Assembly (NCBI GenBank): GCA_015039315.1
Contig: WIDE01000024.1
Coordinates: 262,079-326,078, forward strand
From: Clavulina sp. PMI_390
Taxonomy: Eukaryota > Basidiomycota > Agaricomycetes > Cantharellales > Hydnaceae
Direction of reading: 5' to 3'
Length of the DNA: 64,000 nucleotides
Position 1 is the first letter of the stretch; each line of letters opens with the position of its first letter. The position numbers and the translations under genes are program-made. The notes beneath the pieces were generated by a model. That model had not been told where the DNA came from and made no database searches. It was given only the letters and a program-made list of their open reading frames with translations. Below are positions 48,941 to 61,700 of this stretch, piece by piece.

Positions 48941-49366
48941 CAATTTGGGAATGGATTGTATAGTAGCTTTTTCCTCATCCTTGATCAGACAGACATCAAA
49001 TTAATTAAAAAAATATCCAGGAGCTACAGCCGCTGTACCAAACTGAGGCCCTTGAAAATAGTTCAGGTTGTGCCGCTCGCCGGTTAGGGTGGAAAGTGCC
49101 GTGAGTGCCGTAAACAGCTTGGAACGTCACAGACCAGCATATCTTGCATCAGTAACTTGGAGCGGATCTATCACGAATCTTCTCTCCTTATATTCCTCAT
49201 GACGATAGATTCAATCTACCGCGTGCTCTGAGCGCTGAAAACAACTGACTTGTGAGTAGTGTGGACATCAGCGCTTCAGAATAAAGTACTTCAGTGAGAG
49301 TTGTTCTACGCACGACTAGCAATAACAGTGTACAGTTGCTGAATCAATTAAAGAATATAGTATGAC
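48941..49366. other. Spacer between tandem F-box genes
   Basis: This 426-bp gap holds the 3' end of the first and the promoter of the second F-box gene. No other feature is seen. Confidence 0.4.
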
Positions 49367-50758
49367 ATGGATGAAGACAACATGTCAAATCTTGCTACTG
49401 CATTAAGCCCAACGCCCCAACCAGCGACCAGATATGCCAACGTTTCAATATACAACCTACCTGATGAACTACTCATCCTGATATTTCTGCGAAATCTCTT
49501 TGGGAGAACAGATCCTGCCGCTTATGTTGCGAAAATTGTCTCTGTGTGCCGGTTCTGGCGATCCATTGCGTTTGCTTGTCCGAGGCTGTGGACGAATATC
49601 GCATATTCGGAGAGTCGGGAGCCAGTCTCCAAATGTGATTTCGAAGTAGTGCGGAACCAAATGCTTTCTTATCTCCATCGCTCGGGAACCGCTTCCCTCT
49701 CCATTACCCTTCAATTCTCTCAACGACCGTGCAGAGTTGCCGAAATCAAGACTCTTCTCACGCCCTACTTTCACCGTGCCGAGTCCCTCTCCATCACATT
49801 TAACACTAATCCTGCAGCAGTTAGAAGTTTGCTTCCCCTGCCATCCCGCTTTGAGCAACTCGAAGCGCTGAGCTTTGTGGTAAGCTCTCCTCCTGCTTTG
49901 ATCCAGGGTCCGATTAAGATCGGCAACCTGCTGGAACACCCAGAAAGCACGGTCAAGTTGAGATCGTTGCGTATCTCCCCTGGACATTATCTTCCATATG
50001 AGCTGGACGTATCAGCATTGAATCATGCCACTATTATGTGCAACGACAATACTGTCCCAGCTATGCGGAGGCTCCTAGCGGATGCAAAGCTGCTCACCAA
50101 CCTGGAGATCACTGAATTATTTTCCTCACAGAAGATTGAGGGTTGGGACATCACCATTCCCTCTCTCGTCAGCCTTGCGCTGCCGCGAGCAGATGTCGCA
50201 TGCGCGTTCACGGCTCCAAACCTGAAGCACATCTCTCTCAACCGCGTTGGAGTACGGTGGATTTCCCTGCCTGGCACCCCAATCCCGCAATACCCATCAC
50301 TCGAAAGCATCGAATGCGACTGCTGCGATATGACAAGTGAATGGATGCTTGATTTTCTTCGTGCTCATCCTGCCGTGAAGAAGTTATCCCTCCGCACCAC
50401 TGCTCGTGCTTCTGACATGGTATTCCTTCGGTTAATTCTTCCTCACCTCCTGGAGAGGTTCGTTTCAGACCCGGTACATCTCGCTTGGGGGCGAGAGATG
50501 TTTATGACCATGAGGCCTTCAGCCATGCAGCTCGCAGATGCAATCAAAGACCCACTACTGCCGGCTTTGGAGACGTTTCATATCGTGCTGATTTATCACG
50601 GGGCATGCATAATTCCTGGCTCAAGATATGCTCCCGAGCTTAGTCTGTTGAGTGGAACCGGCCATACTGGTCGACCTCAATTGCAAGTACTTGCAGATTG
50701 GGACCGCCGCTTGGATGCTGGTGTTTTGGCATATCCGCATGGCGTGAGCCCGCGGTAA
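49367..50758 (+). CDS. F-box protein, tandem copy 2
   Basis: Intronless frame of 463 residues, paralogous along its length to the gene just upstream. The F-box (about residues 28-75) reads NLPDELLILIF and SVCRFWRSIAFACPRLWTNI. The Leu-rich remainder ends with LSGTGHTGRPQLQVLADW, like copy 1. The ATGs at 49367 and 49382 (MDEDNMSN) are both possible starts; the first gives an N-terminus close in length to copy 1. A conserved MTSEWMLDFLRAHPAVKKLS segment is shared nearly unchanged with copy 1. Expected role is SCF substrate recognition, target unknown. The gene converges on the membrane-protein gene at 50870. Confidence 0.82.
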   Translation: MDEDNMSNLATALSPTPQPATRYANVSIYNLPDELLILIFLRNLFGRTDPAAYVAKIVSVCRFWRSIAFACPRLWTNIAYSESREPVSKCDFEVVRNQMLSYLHRSGTASLSITLQFSQRPCRVAEIKTLLTPYFHRAESLSITFNTNPAAVRSLLPLPSRFEQLEALSFVVSSPPALIQGPIKIGNLLEHPESTVKLRSLRISPGHYLPYELDVSALNHATIMCNDNTVPAMRRLLADAKLLTNLEITELFSSQKIEGWDITIPSLVSLALPRADVACAFTAPNLKHISLNRVGVRWISLPGTPIPQYPSLESIECDCCDMTSEWMLDFLRAHPAVKKLSLRTTARASDMVFLRLILPHLLERFVSDPVHLAWGREMFMTMRPSAMQLADAIKDPLLPALETFHIVLIYHGACIIPGSRYAPELSLLSGTGHTGRPQLQVLADWDRRLDAGVLAYPHGVSPR

Positions 50759-50869
50759 GGTTCAACGAAGGATGTGGAGTTGCTAGTGATGAGATTTGGT
50801 ACGACTGTTGTGCTTGTTAACTACTTCTACATAGACAACGTATGCAATGAAGTCCTGAAGCCTTTCCAC

Positions 50870-51721
50870 TTAATCGGTTAGTGAGTGACCAGTCAACTGC
50901 CATGCCCCAGCTACGCTTGCAATGAGTCCAACGACGGTAGCGAGCTGTTGAAAAGGTTCGGAGGTTGAAACTCTGGTCAAATATGAGAATGGAAGAGCAC
51001 TAACCTGGGTACCAAACGACCACGCGGCCAGTTGCTTGTCAAGCTGCTTCTCCGATTCCGTGGCCACGCCAGTATTGACACCAGTGCTCGCAATTGCAGC
51101 ATCAGCGATAAGACGAGGCTCCAGGGCAAGCGCCTTGCGAGCAGCCGCATCAGAAATAAGGCTCGAGATGGGAATGATGGAAAACAGAGCAATGGAAGAA
51201 CCAATGAGCAGAGCGCGAGGGGCGGTCAAGCGAGTGAGCAACTAAAAGAACCAAAACATCAGAGATCATGTGCGCCTCAGTTCCAAGACACGAATTTACC
51301 GAGTCAGAGATGTAGCGCGAACCAATTTCCCCCGCACCGCGGCCGACGAAACGTGCGTTGTAAGCAACGTGGACCTGTCCACACGCTGAATGAGCAACAA
51401 CACAATGAGCAATTAAATCGTATCACTACATACCGGAGAGAAGTACGCAGCCAGGGCGTAAAGGGACCCTGAGATGACCGCCACGGGGATCGTCACTGCC
51501 CCGGTGGCATGATGCACGGTCTTGAACAGCGTCAAACGGTCACTCGCGCTCAGCTTTTGCTTCTCGGTGGCATACTGCTTCTGCTGCGCAGATTGGAACG
51601 GAGAGAACGCAGACGCGGCTGGGAGAGTATAGACGGGGGCGCTGAGGGTCAGACCCGTGAAGATGCCTGCACCAATGGTGGCAGAGATGCGCGCGTATTG
51701 GTAGACAGTGTTGTCAGACAT
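50870..51721 (-). CDS. Small multi-pass membrane protein, possibly DUF1772-like
   Basis: Four exons: 51434-51721, 51300-51374, 51005-51241 and 50870-50944, all in frame, giving 224 residues. About four hydrophobic segments are visible: ISATIGAGIFTGLTLSAPVY near residue 12, GAVTIPVAVISGSLYALAAY near 75, APRALLIGSSIALFSIIPIS near 128 and LATVVGLIASVAGAWQL at the end. The N-terminal helix, a soluble loop, then paired helices resemble the layout of DUF1772 (anthrone-oxygenase-like) proteins, but no diagnostic residues were confirmed. The function is unknown. It starts 249 bp from the divergent Yar1-like gene. Confidence 0.72.
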
Positions 51722-51970
51722 GTCGGGAGATGTTAATGGCAGTGGACAGAGGGAGTACGACGAGTGCGAGGGGTATGGTGAGGGCGGATATGGGCGAATC
51801 TAGTGACGCGCTTGTCTTTATACTTTTGTGTCTGCTGATGTCTGACATCATCGTCACCGGATTCGTGGTTGCGCGGCTCACTCTGACGAACGTGAGCAGC
51901 ACACACGATTGTCACACCACTACCTCGATCTCGATCCAAACAAGGGCCACAAAAATTTATTATTGAATCA

Positions 51971-52692
51971 ATGGCACCGACTCCCGACGAACTCGAAGAC
52001 GTGATACTCTCTGCGCGATTCGGAGAGCTCGACGAGATCAAAGCGTTCGTTGAGAAATATGGCGCTACTACGTTATCCGAGGCGCGTGATGAGTCCGGAA
52101 ACTCGGTGCTGCATATGACTTGCGCAAACGGCCACCAAGGTGCATTGCCCACTCGATCTCTCTTCCTCTCCTCACTCGATCTGTCTCGAATGTATCGAAA
52201 AAGTATCTAACGCATATTCCTTACCTGAATGGCCATGTAGACATCCTTGAATACCTCCTCCCTATCATGCCTCCATCCCTGCTCTCTGCCCAAAACTCAT
52301 CCGGCTCCACACCTCTCCACTGGGCAACTCTCAACGAGCAGATCGATACTATGAAGACGCTCGTCGCGCACCCATCAGGACCGAAATCCAAGCTCATCGA
52401 TATCAAAAATAACGCTGGCCGGACACCATTGGGTGAAGCAGAGATGGCAGGATGGGACGCCGGTGCATCCTGGCTTGTCTCGGTGATGGATCTGGACGAA
52501 AATGCTGCGGGAGCGGCGGAGGGTACGACAGATGAGGTGGTTGAAGAGGGTGATGTCCAGGGTGAGGAGGGCCCGCTGGAGATTCACGTTGAGGTTGAAG
52601 ATGCGCAGGGCGGGATCTCAAAAATGACGATTGGGGGAGATGGGAAACCCGTGTCGTCGGACACGAGTGTATCGACGGCAGCTTCGTCATGA
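51971..52692 (+). CDS. Ankyrin-repeat protein, Yar1-like
   Basis: Two exons, 51971-52139 and 52241-52692, giving 206 residues. The N-terminus (DELEDVILSARFGELDEIKAF) and the units DESGNSVLHMTCANGHQDIL, NSSGSTPLHWATLNEQ and NNAGRTPLGEAEMAG are ankyrin repeats. An acidic Ser/Glu-rich C-terminus follows (TTDEVVEEGDVQGEEGP). Small size, two to three repeats and an acidic tail match yeast Yar1, a chaperone that protects free ribosomal protein S3 before assembly. The specific orthology is inferred from architecture only; other small ankyrin proteins would look similar. Confidence 0.82.
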
Positions 52693-53047
52693 TAGCATTT
52701 CCCAGCATTGTTTTCTTTATTTAGACCACCATATTGAGGAATAAACCAACGAACAACATTAATTCGGAGTACACACACATCTTTCTCAGCAAGGCAAATT
52801 ATTAACTACAGCTACTAAGCGTATGTGAACAGCAGCGCTAGGATAACAGACCGTCCCAGTCATGGGGTACAGTCATGGCCAGATGAGAGAGCAACAAGTA
52901 CTATTAAGAACAGTGAGGCATCAACGCAATTAGAAGGGTATCGTGGATGAATCGACAGCCACAAGCGAGAAACAGAGAGCACGAGAGAGAGAGAGAAAAT
53001 TAGCAAGGGTTCATTGGACACTATGGCTTTAGAGAGGGGGAGAGACT
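52693..53047. other. Convergent intergenic region
   Basis: This 355-bp gap holds the 3' ends of the Yar1-like and kinase genes. A GAGAGAGA run lies near 52985-52996. No gene is seen. Confidence 0.4.
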
Positions 53048-56000
53048 CTATAGGGCAGCCGTCGATCTCGCTTGAAGTTGTTCTTGCTGAGCAGCGAGGA
53101 TCTCCTGCTGCCAACGTTGGGCGAGAGGGTGATTATCAACCACATAGGTATATGATTGTCCATCCTAGGATCATAGAAGGTACGAAAAGAGAATGGGCAC
53201 ATTGTTATCATGAAGAAAGATGTGCCAAGACTTACTGTCTGTATTGATACGGCCGCCTCACCCTTCTCCTTGTACGCATTTGCGGTTGTCAACACCTCCG
53301 CGCTCTTCCGATGGATGCTTCTCCCTCGGATAGATATCCTCGACGCCGTTGTCGAGACGCTCAGTCTCCGCATAGCGGACCCACTTTGCGTCTGGCTGAC
53401 ACTACTCCCTCTCCTCGCCTTATCTCCTGGACCCCCAGCCGGGGAAACAGACGAGCCTCCAGTACTGCTAGCGGATGCAGGAGGCCGCGTCAAGAGGATT
53501 TCAATCTTGATGCGCGCCGAGTGTTTCTTGCTCTCAGAAGTTGACGGCTGGCGGGTGTGCGAGGGACTATTACTCGCATTCGCAGTGGTGGTGGCTGACG
53601 GAGATGATTTGTTCGAGGTCTTGATGCAGAGTAGCCGCGATTGGTCCGTGAGGACAAGCACGCGCGGTTTTAGCTTCACGCGCGCTTGGAACATCCCTCG
53701 ATGTCGTATCCGCGCGGATGAGCTAAATAGCACCCTCTCACCTGGATTCAACAGATGAGCCCTGAAGGGGGGACGTCATTATCCTGTGCTGGAGATCTTT
53801 GGAACTTGACCTACCATGATCCTTGGCCCTCAGACACGCCAGTAGACGATGTGCCGTCGGACAGGGCAGGAGAATTTGTACCGCCGTGTGCTCCTTCGCT
53901 CCCACTGCCTGAGGGAGGAGTAACAGTGCCATTCGGCGGCGCAGATGACGACGATGACGGCCCATTCGTGCTCCCATAATGTGTATCCCGAGCAATCACC
54001 TCACCCCCTTTCACAGTGGTCAGAGGAACAGGTACATGGCTGCTCGAGCGCGGAGTGCCACGACTCGTCGACCTCCCTCGGTCCAGGGGTGTCATACCAA
54101 GAAGAGACTTCGTCCCAATTGTGCCTTGGTCAGACACGGCACCTGGTTCATTGTCTTCATCGTCGGCGAGTTTGCCGCGAGAGGCAGATGGAGTAGGGCC
54201 GCGCGGCTGAACACCTTCCGCGTTGGGTCCATCAAGCCCCTGCACCAACGCTGCCCAGGCTTCACCATGTGTTGATCCCGAATCCGCATCGTTGCGACTT
54301 CGGCTCCCATCGTCTCCATCGTCATCATCATAGTCATGATCCGTGGAATCTTCGTTGATAAAGTCAAAGACGTCATCGTCGCTGTCAGAGTCAGAATCGG
54401 AATCATCAACAACGACATCTTCGTCTTCATCAACAATAGCTGAGGTAGAAGGCTCCCCGTTCGCCGTTGGCGCGCGCGAGTGGGACCGAGCAGCACGTGA
54501 GGTCGAGCGATGCTTGCTCTTACTTCGCCTTCGTGGTGGTTCTTTCTTGACGAGACCAGCCTCCAGCGGAGGCGCGTCTAGCGTCCATAGGGCGGTCCAT
54601 TCAACATCTTTGAAGAATGGATGTTCGCGAATGGGCTGCGGTCCACCTCGAGCCACATCGCCCAGACGTTTCTCTGGGTCCACCACGAGAAGGTTCGCGA
54701 TGAGGTCTCGTGCCTGAGGATCGATACCTTCTGGGAATGTATACTCTGCCTTTTTAGTCTTTTCCATAGACAGGTAGGAAGTGAGGGCCTTGAACGGCTG
54801 GACACCAGCAATCATGTGGAAGATGACACATCCGACAGACCAGAAATCAGCACTACAAACAGAGTAAGCAAGTTGCTCTCGAGTGGAAATGCATGAGGAT
54901 CCACCTTTTCCCACAACTGGACGAGAGAAGCAATTCAGGACTGATATAACCGGGAGATCCAACGAAGGAAGTCGCTCGCTCATCTGCAGATTCAAGATGA
55001 ACATAGAGTGAGAAAGTGCAAAGCGGTTGCAAGAGATAGGACGAACCAGAGTTTGGATCGGCCAGGATCTTTGCAGTCCCAAAGTCAGTGATCTTCACTC
55101 GCATATTCTCATCGAGCAATACGTTCTCAGGTTTCATATCACTAATGAGATCAGACGAAGTGGTCAATTTAGGGGGTCGATCACAAAGGAGTTACCCTTT
55201 GTAGATGCCGACACCACTTACCGGTGAATGACACCTAAACCGTGCATCCAGATGATGGCATCTAATATTTGCGCCGAATAATATCGGGAACACTCTAAGG
55301 AGAGCGAACCGAGCTATGGGTCGCGACAAGCAAGTGGGAATAAGTGATCCCATTGGATTCAACCGCACGTGTAACAAGCGTGAAGTCAAACTCACCTTGT
55401 TGATCTTTGTCACAAGCTCTCCGTTGGGAACAAGGTCAAGGACAAAATCTATTGCGTCATTGGTGATTATGGTTGCAGGGTCAAGGTAATCGGGTTATCA
55501 AGTGGGGAAGGGTAACATGGAGAATGGTGATGTCAGCCAATGAGCAAGATTCGCAAAAGGAAAAGCAACGGCGGCCGGGCCAAGCCCGGAGGGGCGAGGA
55601 AAGAAAGAACCACGTTCAGAAAGAGTACTCACAGAGGCTGTTAGCATCACTGAATGCCCAATTGAGTCGCACTACTCCAGGATGCCCGGCGGTGCTAAGA
55701 CGCGCTAGACTGTCCTTCTCAACATAGGCATATTTCACCTTGTTGAAGCGCGTGAGATGGTATTTGTCAATGACCTTGACAGCATACATTTGACCAGTTC
55801 TCCGAAACGTCGCGGCGAGGACCTGATTAGATGAAACCGAGAGCCACAGCGAGTCAGCCTCAAGGCACCATCGAGTACAAAAGATGACGCGTGCATACAG
55901 TAGAGTAGGAACCCTCGCCCAGCGGCTCGCCAAGATCAAAGTCTGAAATAGAGTATAGTTTCTTAACGGCGCTGGACGTTCTCGTTCGAGGTACCATGGC

Positions 56001-56567
56001 AGGCCGAGGGCTGGCGCCCGCCAGCGAGCTGCTTATAGTAGCAGCGCGGCTGGAGTCAGCACCAGCTGCAGCAGGGTATATTGAGGCTTGAAGGCCACCA
56101 GCAGATGATCCAGCAGGCGTGCCATTTGGAAATACGGCACTGCTTGATCCGTAGGTTGGGGATGGGGGTGAGGTCGGGTAATGAGGCTCAGTGGATGCAG
56201 CGGCAATGCCGAGTTGATGCGTCAGATAGTTCGAGGGGGCATATTGCTGGCGGGGAGTGGTGGGCGAATTGGGGCTACGAGCGCGACGGCCCACTGAGCC
56301 AGGAGGTGGAGACTGGGACCAAGAGCGCAAAGGTCGGGGCCGTATCGGCGCAACGATTGAAGAGGTGGAGGATGAGGAGCTTGACGAAGAGATAACACTC
56401 GTATTTCTCGATAGCGATGCTAGTGAAGGAGCGTGTTGCTGGGGTTGTTCTTGATCCACTGAGCTCGAGGCACCACTGGATGGGGGTGTGGAGGAGTTGA
56501 GTATGATGGCAGGGGGAAGGAGGCCTGGGCGGGTGGGCTGTTCATTGGACTGAACAGGTTGAGCCAT
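53048..56567 (-). CDS. PDK1/Pkh-type AGC protein kinase with C-terminal PH domain
   Basis: Multi-exon gene starting at 56567. The N-terminal ~200 residues are Ser/Pro-rich and disordered. The kinase domain shows LGEGSYSTV (Gly loop), YAVKVID (Lys), YVEKDSLARL (helix-C Glu), HRDMKPENVLLDE (catalytic loop) and ITDFGTAKIL. The activation loop SFVGSPGYISPELL matches the SFVG autophosphorylation site of PDK1. A linker of about 270 residues follows, rich in Asp, Ser and Arg (for example DDSDSDSDSDDDVFDF). The PH-like domain begins LLNPGERVLFSS and ends in the last exon (DGQSYTYVVDNHPLAQRW), with the stop at 53048. PDK1/Pkh kinases phosphorylate the activation loops of other AGC kinases. An intact PH domain would suggest lipid binding as in animal PDK1, but its lipid-contact residues were not checked. 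Confidence 0.88.
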
Positions 56568-56960
56568 GCAAACGGATCGTATCCAGGCTCGTGGTCGATT
56601 TCAAGCGTGTTTGCAGACAAAATTGCAAGTGCATGGATGGACCGAAGAGGTGGTCAAACGCCAGACCTTTGGGCTGTGATGGCCAAACAGATCACGCAAA
56701 AAGCCACCCCTCGGGGCTAGACCTTCTTCCATCGTGGGATTATCTATTCTTCCTCCTGTGCCTAGTCAAATGCTAGCGGTCTGAGTCGGATAGTCATGCA
56801 TTCTAGGCCATCAAAAAGAGGAGACCAATAGAAAAGCGGGCGATTGCGTACAAAACTATAATATGACATACAAAGTACCGATATCCACCACATGATAAGT
56901 GAGAACCTCCAGGCTGTCAATCCAGAATCTCCCGGCTCCAAAAAATCAGCACGGAAACAA
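56568..56960. other. Intergenic region upstream of the kinase gene
   Basis: About 390 bp between the kinase start and the end of the next minus-strand gene. It is expected to hold the kinase promoter. No distinct element was identified. Confidence 0.35.
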
Positions 56961-58414
56961 TCAAAATACAATTACATCCTCGACCTCGAGTTCATAATTA
57001 TCCAGCTCCTTGAGCGCCGCAACGCGCTGCTTCTGAGCTCTCACTTTCCCATCGCGTGAGGTGGCCTATTTATAACAGGCACATCAATAAATGCGGCAAG
57101 CATAGGGCATAGTCAGGGCCAGGAATAGCAAGAATCATTGTTGCTCACCTCGTCGCCTTCATCGGCAGACACGACGGCGTTCAAATCGATCTCTTCCTCT
57201 TCGTGATCGTGCGTAGGCCCCGCCTTCTTTCGGGGTTTCCTAGTCTTGCCAGATGTAGCACTGGATCCGGAGACCTTTCGAGGCTTTGAAGCTCGCCCAC
57301 CTCGAGAGGATAATGCTCCTTTCTTAGCCAATTTGGCCTTGGCGTGATAACGACGAGAGCTTGCACCTTCATCATCTTCGTCGCTGTCTTCTTCTTGAAC
57401 GCGCTTGGCCTTTTTCGTGCCCTTTGCAGAGGCTTCGGCAGGAGATGAGGTGGGGTCGGATTTGTCACTCGCACGAGAGCGACGAGCGAGCTTTGCAGGA
57501 GGCTCTGCATCTGGAGAACGCGCTCTCCTGCGAGTGTATGGCGTTGAGAAGGCTGCGCGGCCAGAGAACGAGGGTCCATCGCCTTCAAACGACGTATCGC
57601 CGCCCTCATGGACAGTCGAGTCAGAAACACGCGGTGCGCGGGCGGCACGGCGCTTCTCCTTGATCTTGGGCTGAGCAGCGAAGAACCCAAACTCATCCGA
57701 CACAATGGACGAGAACGAGGCATCGCCTAGCGCCTCGTCGTATTCCGGCTTCTCCACATTGTCATCATCAGCATCTGGAGCAAAAGTTCCATGGAAACGA
57801 GCTTCTTGCTGTATGGAAGGGGGGTTGAAGTCTGAGAGGCTGGAGAGGGAATCGGGAGAAGCGGCGCGGTTCGTGATATGAGGGGGAAGTGGAGATGATG
57901 GAGGAAGAGAGCTGGAAGGTTGTTGAGGATGCAGTGAAGGCTGTTTGGTGGGTGCAGGCTCAGCTCGAGCTTGCCAATTCGACACTAGCTCCCTCGTCGC
58001 ATCGTCAACCTCTTCCTCTTCAGGATCGAGAGTGAGATCACCACCATCAGCAAACTCTTTCAAAGCATCCACAGAGGTATTCAAAATGGCAGTCGGCTCA
58101 GATTTCTGGTGCAGTTCTGGGGAACCGACGTCGGAGGAAGGGTCCCGCCGGGAGGACAATGGTTTACGAGTCGATCTTTTGGACTCATCCTTCACTTTAG
58201 CCAGATTAGACTTCTGCGATTGCCCTTTGGCAGCCGCTGGTTGGCTTGGCTGGTCGGCACACAAAGTGGTTACTTTGAGGGCGCCGGGTGGAACAACACG
58301 GGGACTCACCTTGTTAGCAGCCGCGACTTTCTTTGCTCGCGCAGGGGCGGGTTTTGATGGGGCTGGAGCCTCAACGACGCTAGAGCTTGCCTTATTGCGG
58401 GTTGAGCGACGCAT
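56961..58414 (-). CDS. Unknown nuclear-type disordered protein
   Basis: Two exons, 57149-58414 and 56961-57065, giving 456 residues. The read-through without the intron would stop at 57113, but splicing (GTGAGC..TAG) adds a well-formed conserved-looking end, KQRVAALKELDNYELEVEDV. The N-terminus starts MRRSTRNKASSS; the body is rich in Ser, Pro, Lys and acidic residues with many basic clusters (KAKRVQEEDSDEDDEG, KPRKVSGSS, TRRRARSPD). This suggests a nuclear or chromatin-associated protein. The charged C-terminal segment could be a short interaction motif. No family is recognised, and a role in chromosome biology is only a guess from composition. Confidence 0.75.
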
Positions 58415-58731
58415 GATGGTAAATGTTTAGGTGTATCGTTACGTGTTGACCACACAAAATAAACATGTCCACGTGCAAACTTAAAACATGGGTTGAATTT
58501 CTATGAGTGGTATTACTACTTGGTACAATTGAAGATGGAAGTTAATTAATTGCAGGGCTCAAGTTTAAGCGGTAGTGGCGACGCTCTGCCGTCGAGACGA
58601 GAGCGAGTGAGGTGTTGAAGCCGCTGGGTGATTTTCCTGATCGACGCTGGGAGGATTTTGAATATTGCTATAGGCAAATGTGGTGGAATTTAGCACGGAG
58701 ATTGGGGCATAATAGTGCTGGGTCACTCCAC
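58415..58731. other. Intergenic region
   Basis: About 317 bp between two minus-strand genes, holding the promoter of the disordered protein and the 3' end of the next gene. Nothing else is seen. Confidence 0.35.
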
Positions 58732-61700
58732 TTACTGAAGAAGAGTAGCATCGACATTTGTCGCATCCGTCATGAAGCTGCTCATGCGCCGCTTTTTCAG
58801 CTCGGCAGGATCGATACCAGCATACTGATCGGCAGCGGCCTGGCTCTTTCGGCGCGACACTTTGGCTCCAGGGCTGGATGCCGTATTAGTGTCGTCTCTG
58901 CTAATCCGGGCGTCCATTCCGATCTCGGCCATGGTTGGTACATCATTGAGCGCAGTGAACGATTTGCGGGTGGTGCGGGTACTTGCAGATCCAGCAGCGA
59001 AGGATGATTGTCGAGATTTGGGTGGCGAAGCGATGTTTTTGTGAAGTGTCATGTCGCTGGAAGATACTTGGTCCAAGACTGAAGACATCGTGGGCCGAGA
59101 GGTAGGAGCATCCTGTGCTCGCGATGGGCGTCGCTGGCCTGGATTCTTAGTGGGATCCGTCTGATAAAACGAGAGGGGTTAATGACTGAAGAAGGGAACG
59201 GTGAACAAGTAGCTTACGGTGTCAGCCATGGCAGCCTCCGATAAGTATTCGCTCATTGATTTACGACGAGTAGCTGGCGCGGTAGATGGTCCTAATGGGG
59301 AGGCCACAGGCTTCCTCTGCGCGGCAGCGTGGAAGTCCTGGCTCAGGGGCGACTTGTGACCTTGAAGGTCCATAGTGACCTTCGTCATCGACAGGTTCGC
59401 TCGCGAAGCGTCAATATCATCGGTAGGGAACCCATGGTCCATGTCCATGGACAGACGGTCAGCTTGAGCGGCGATGCTATCGGGCGTGGTCAAATCCATT
59501 TGGGAACGCTCATCAAGATGCTCAGCCATCGACATCCTCCTCTGACGCCCTCCGTCAAGATCTGAGTTGGGGTCGGAAGCTTCATACCCTATCTCCTGGT
59601 CGTATGCATCAAGAGAAGGCTCTCCAGCGGGGGTGTAAGCCAAGGATAGACGACGACCAGCAAGGCCATTAAATTCGAGTGGCTGAGACCCGTCATCGAG
59701 TAGCATTTGAGAGAGGTCCCGAGATCGAGGAGGATTCTACAGTATCAAAGGTCAGTTGAGGGATGGTTTCACCAAGCATCAAGATATACTTGCCTCGATG
59801 TTTTCAATAGCTGTAGAATCAGTCCGCGCAACATCAGTCAAGCTCATGGCCATGCTCATGCTACGGCTCTTCAAACCACCAGTGCTGCTTGCATCGTCTT
59901 CGTCATCAGCGCCTGCATATCCGATCGCGGAGTTGGGACCGGAGAAAGGATTGGCAAGAGATTCGAGGACGTCCCGCCCAGTAGCGAGTGGTCGAATGTC
60001 AATTCCAGACGACATGCGGAGCGAGGCTAGGAAGGCTGCGCGAGCTCCAACAGGAGCGGTAGAGGGAGCCATAAGGCCAGGAGACGCGGCAGCCGAAGCA
60101 GACAAAGACCACGCCCGTGAGAGCGACGCCTGTCGAGAGAGGGGAATAGAGCCAGGAGTCTCGACGAGTTGCCCAGTGATTGGTGCGGTCGACGTCCCTG
60201 TAATCGCTGCAGCGGCGACCGATGAAGCTTGAGCACGTATCGAGCTAGTGCCATACAGTGGCTCTAGCCAGCCTTTCACAGCGTCGGCGATACGAGTTTC
60301 GAGACTCTCGCTGATGTTGGCGGATACGACATGGCTTAGCCAGGCATTCCACACCTTGGTGAGGGCGGCAGGAGCGTTCTGGCTTGAGCTCTGCAGCTCG
60401 ATAATAACTTTTCCATCTGAGCGTGGAACCACAGCAGGCACCTCTTCTGATAGGTCCACGTCAATCTCCAACGGAACATCCAGGTTGGCAGATCCATTAT
60501 CCGTAAACCCAAGTAGCCCGCGCTTGGTGATGCTGTACTTTGCAGACTTGACGACAATGTGCATGCCTTTGAGAGTAAGAGAGGTAGGTGCCTCTTCGCC
60601 CAATCCGCCTCGAGAGTAGGAGGCGGTGACGTCGGAAGGCACCAGTGCAGGGAAATGAAGCCGCAACCCGGTAAAAGAGTAGCTGAAATCCTCGTTGTCG
60701 CTTGTGATAGGATCAATCTCCCACTCTGTCACATCCAGTGCCTCGAGTAGAGAGGCCACCTTGTATTGGTACCCGCTTGAAGTGTTCTTTAGGATTCGCT
60801 CGACGCCGCGGGAGGCTTTGGCGACTTTAGCATTCCCCAGCAAGCCATTCCAAGTCGATCGCGACTCTGCATAGAAGACGGTTAGGACTTTTGTGAATGT
60901 TGGCTGAGCGAGAAGCGTTTGCACATGGCCGCGGATCTCAGCCCATTGAGCCATTGTGTGCTCTGGAGAGTAGAGGAATTCGCCAGAGGGGTGTAAGACT
61001 GCCCCAGATGACGGAAGTCGACTAGTGACATCAATGATCGCTCGAGAAGAGCTTTCGATCACGCCGAGCACCTCAGTGATCAAGGCAAGGAGGGCTACAA
61101 TGGCGCGGCGGAGATCATTCGATGACCCAGCGAGGAATGTGACTACGTTGATGAGAGAAAAGAACGCAGGGTTCAGACTTTCAGGGTACTCCATGTGAGC
61201 GATCAGAGCTGGGAGAATGGGATTGGCTAGCTTGGCCAATGTTCGGAGGGAGTGGAGCAGTAAAGCCACGTGCTCTGGAGAGGATGATAGTTCTTCAAAG
61301 AAGCTGTCAAAATCATGAGGCTCTAAAGAGCGAAACCTATTGAATGCTTAGGGTCAGAATCAGTCTGCATATATGCCATATGCAGACGCACGCTTTAGCA
61401 CCACTGGGCAGGGCAATAGACGCAGCGGCGAGGGCTTGGAGCTGAGTCCCTATCGCCGAGAACTCGACCACCGCGCGGGCATGCTGAACACGGGTTAAAC
61501 CAATATCCTCGATAGAAAACAAGCCTAACAGTCTATTAGCAATTTTCCAGAGAGCACGGGGGTGAAAGTTCATACCAACTATATCTCCCGATTTCCATCC
61601 CTTGATCAATGAATCCCATAGATCGCCAACGATTCTGTTGATTCCGGACTGCCATATGATTTTAGATGAGCCAACGAAAGCCCTACGAGCCTCTATAGCC

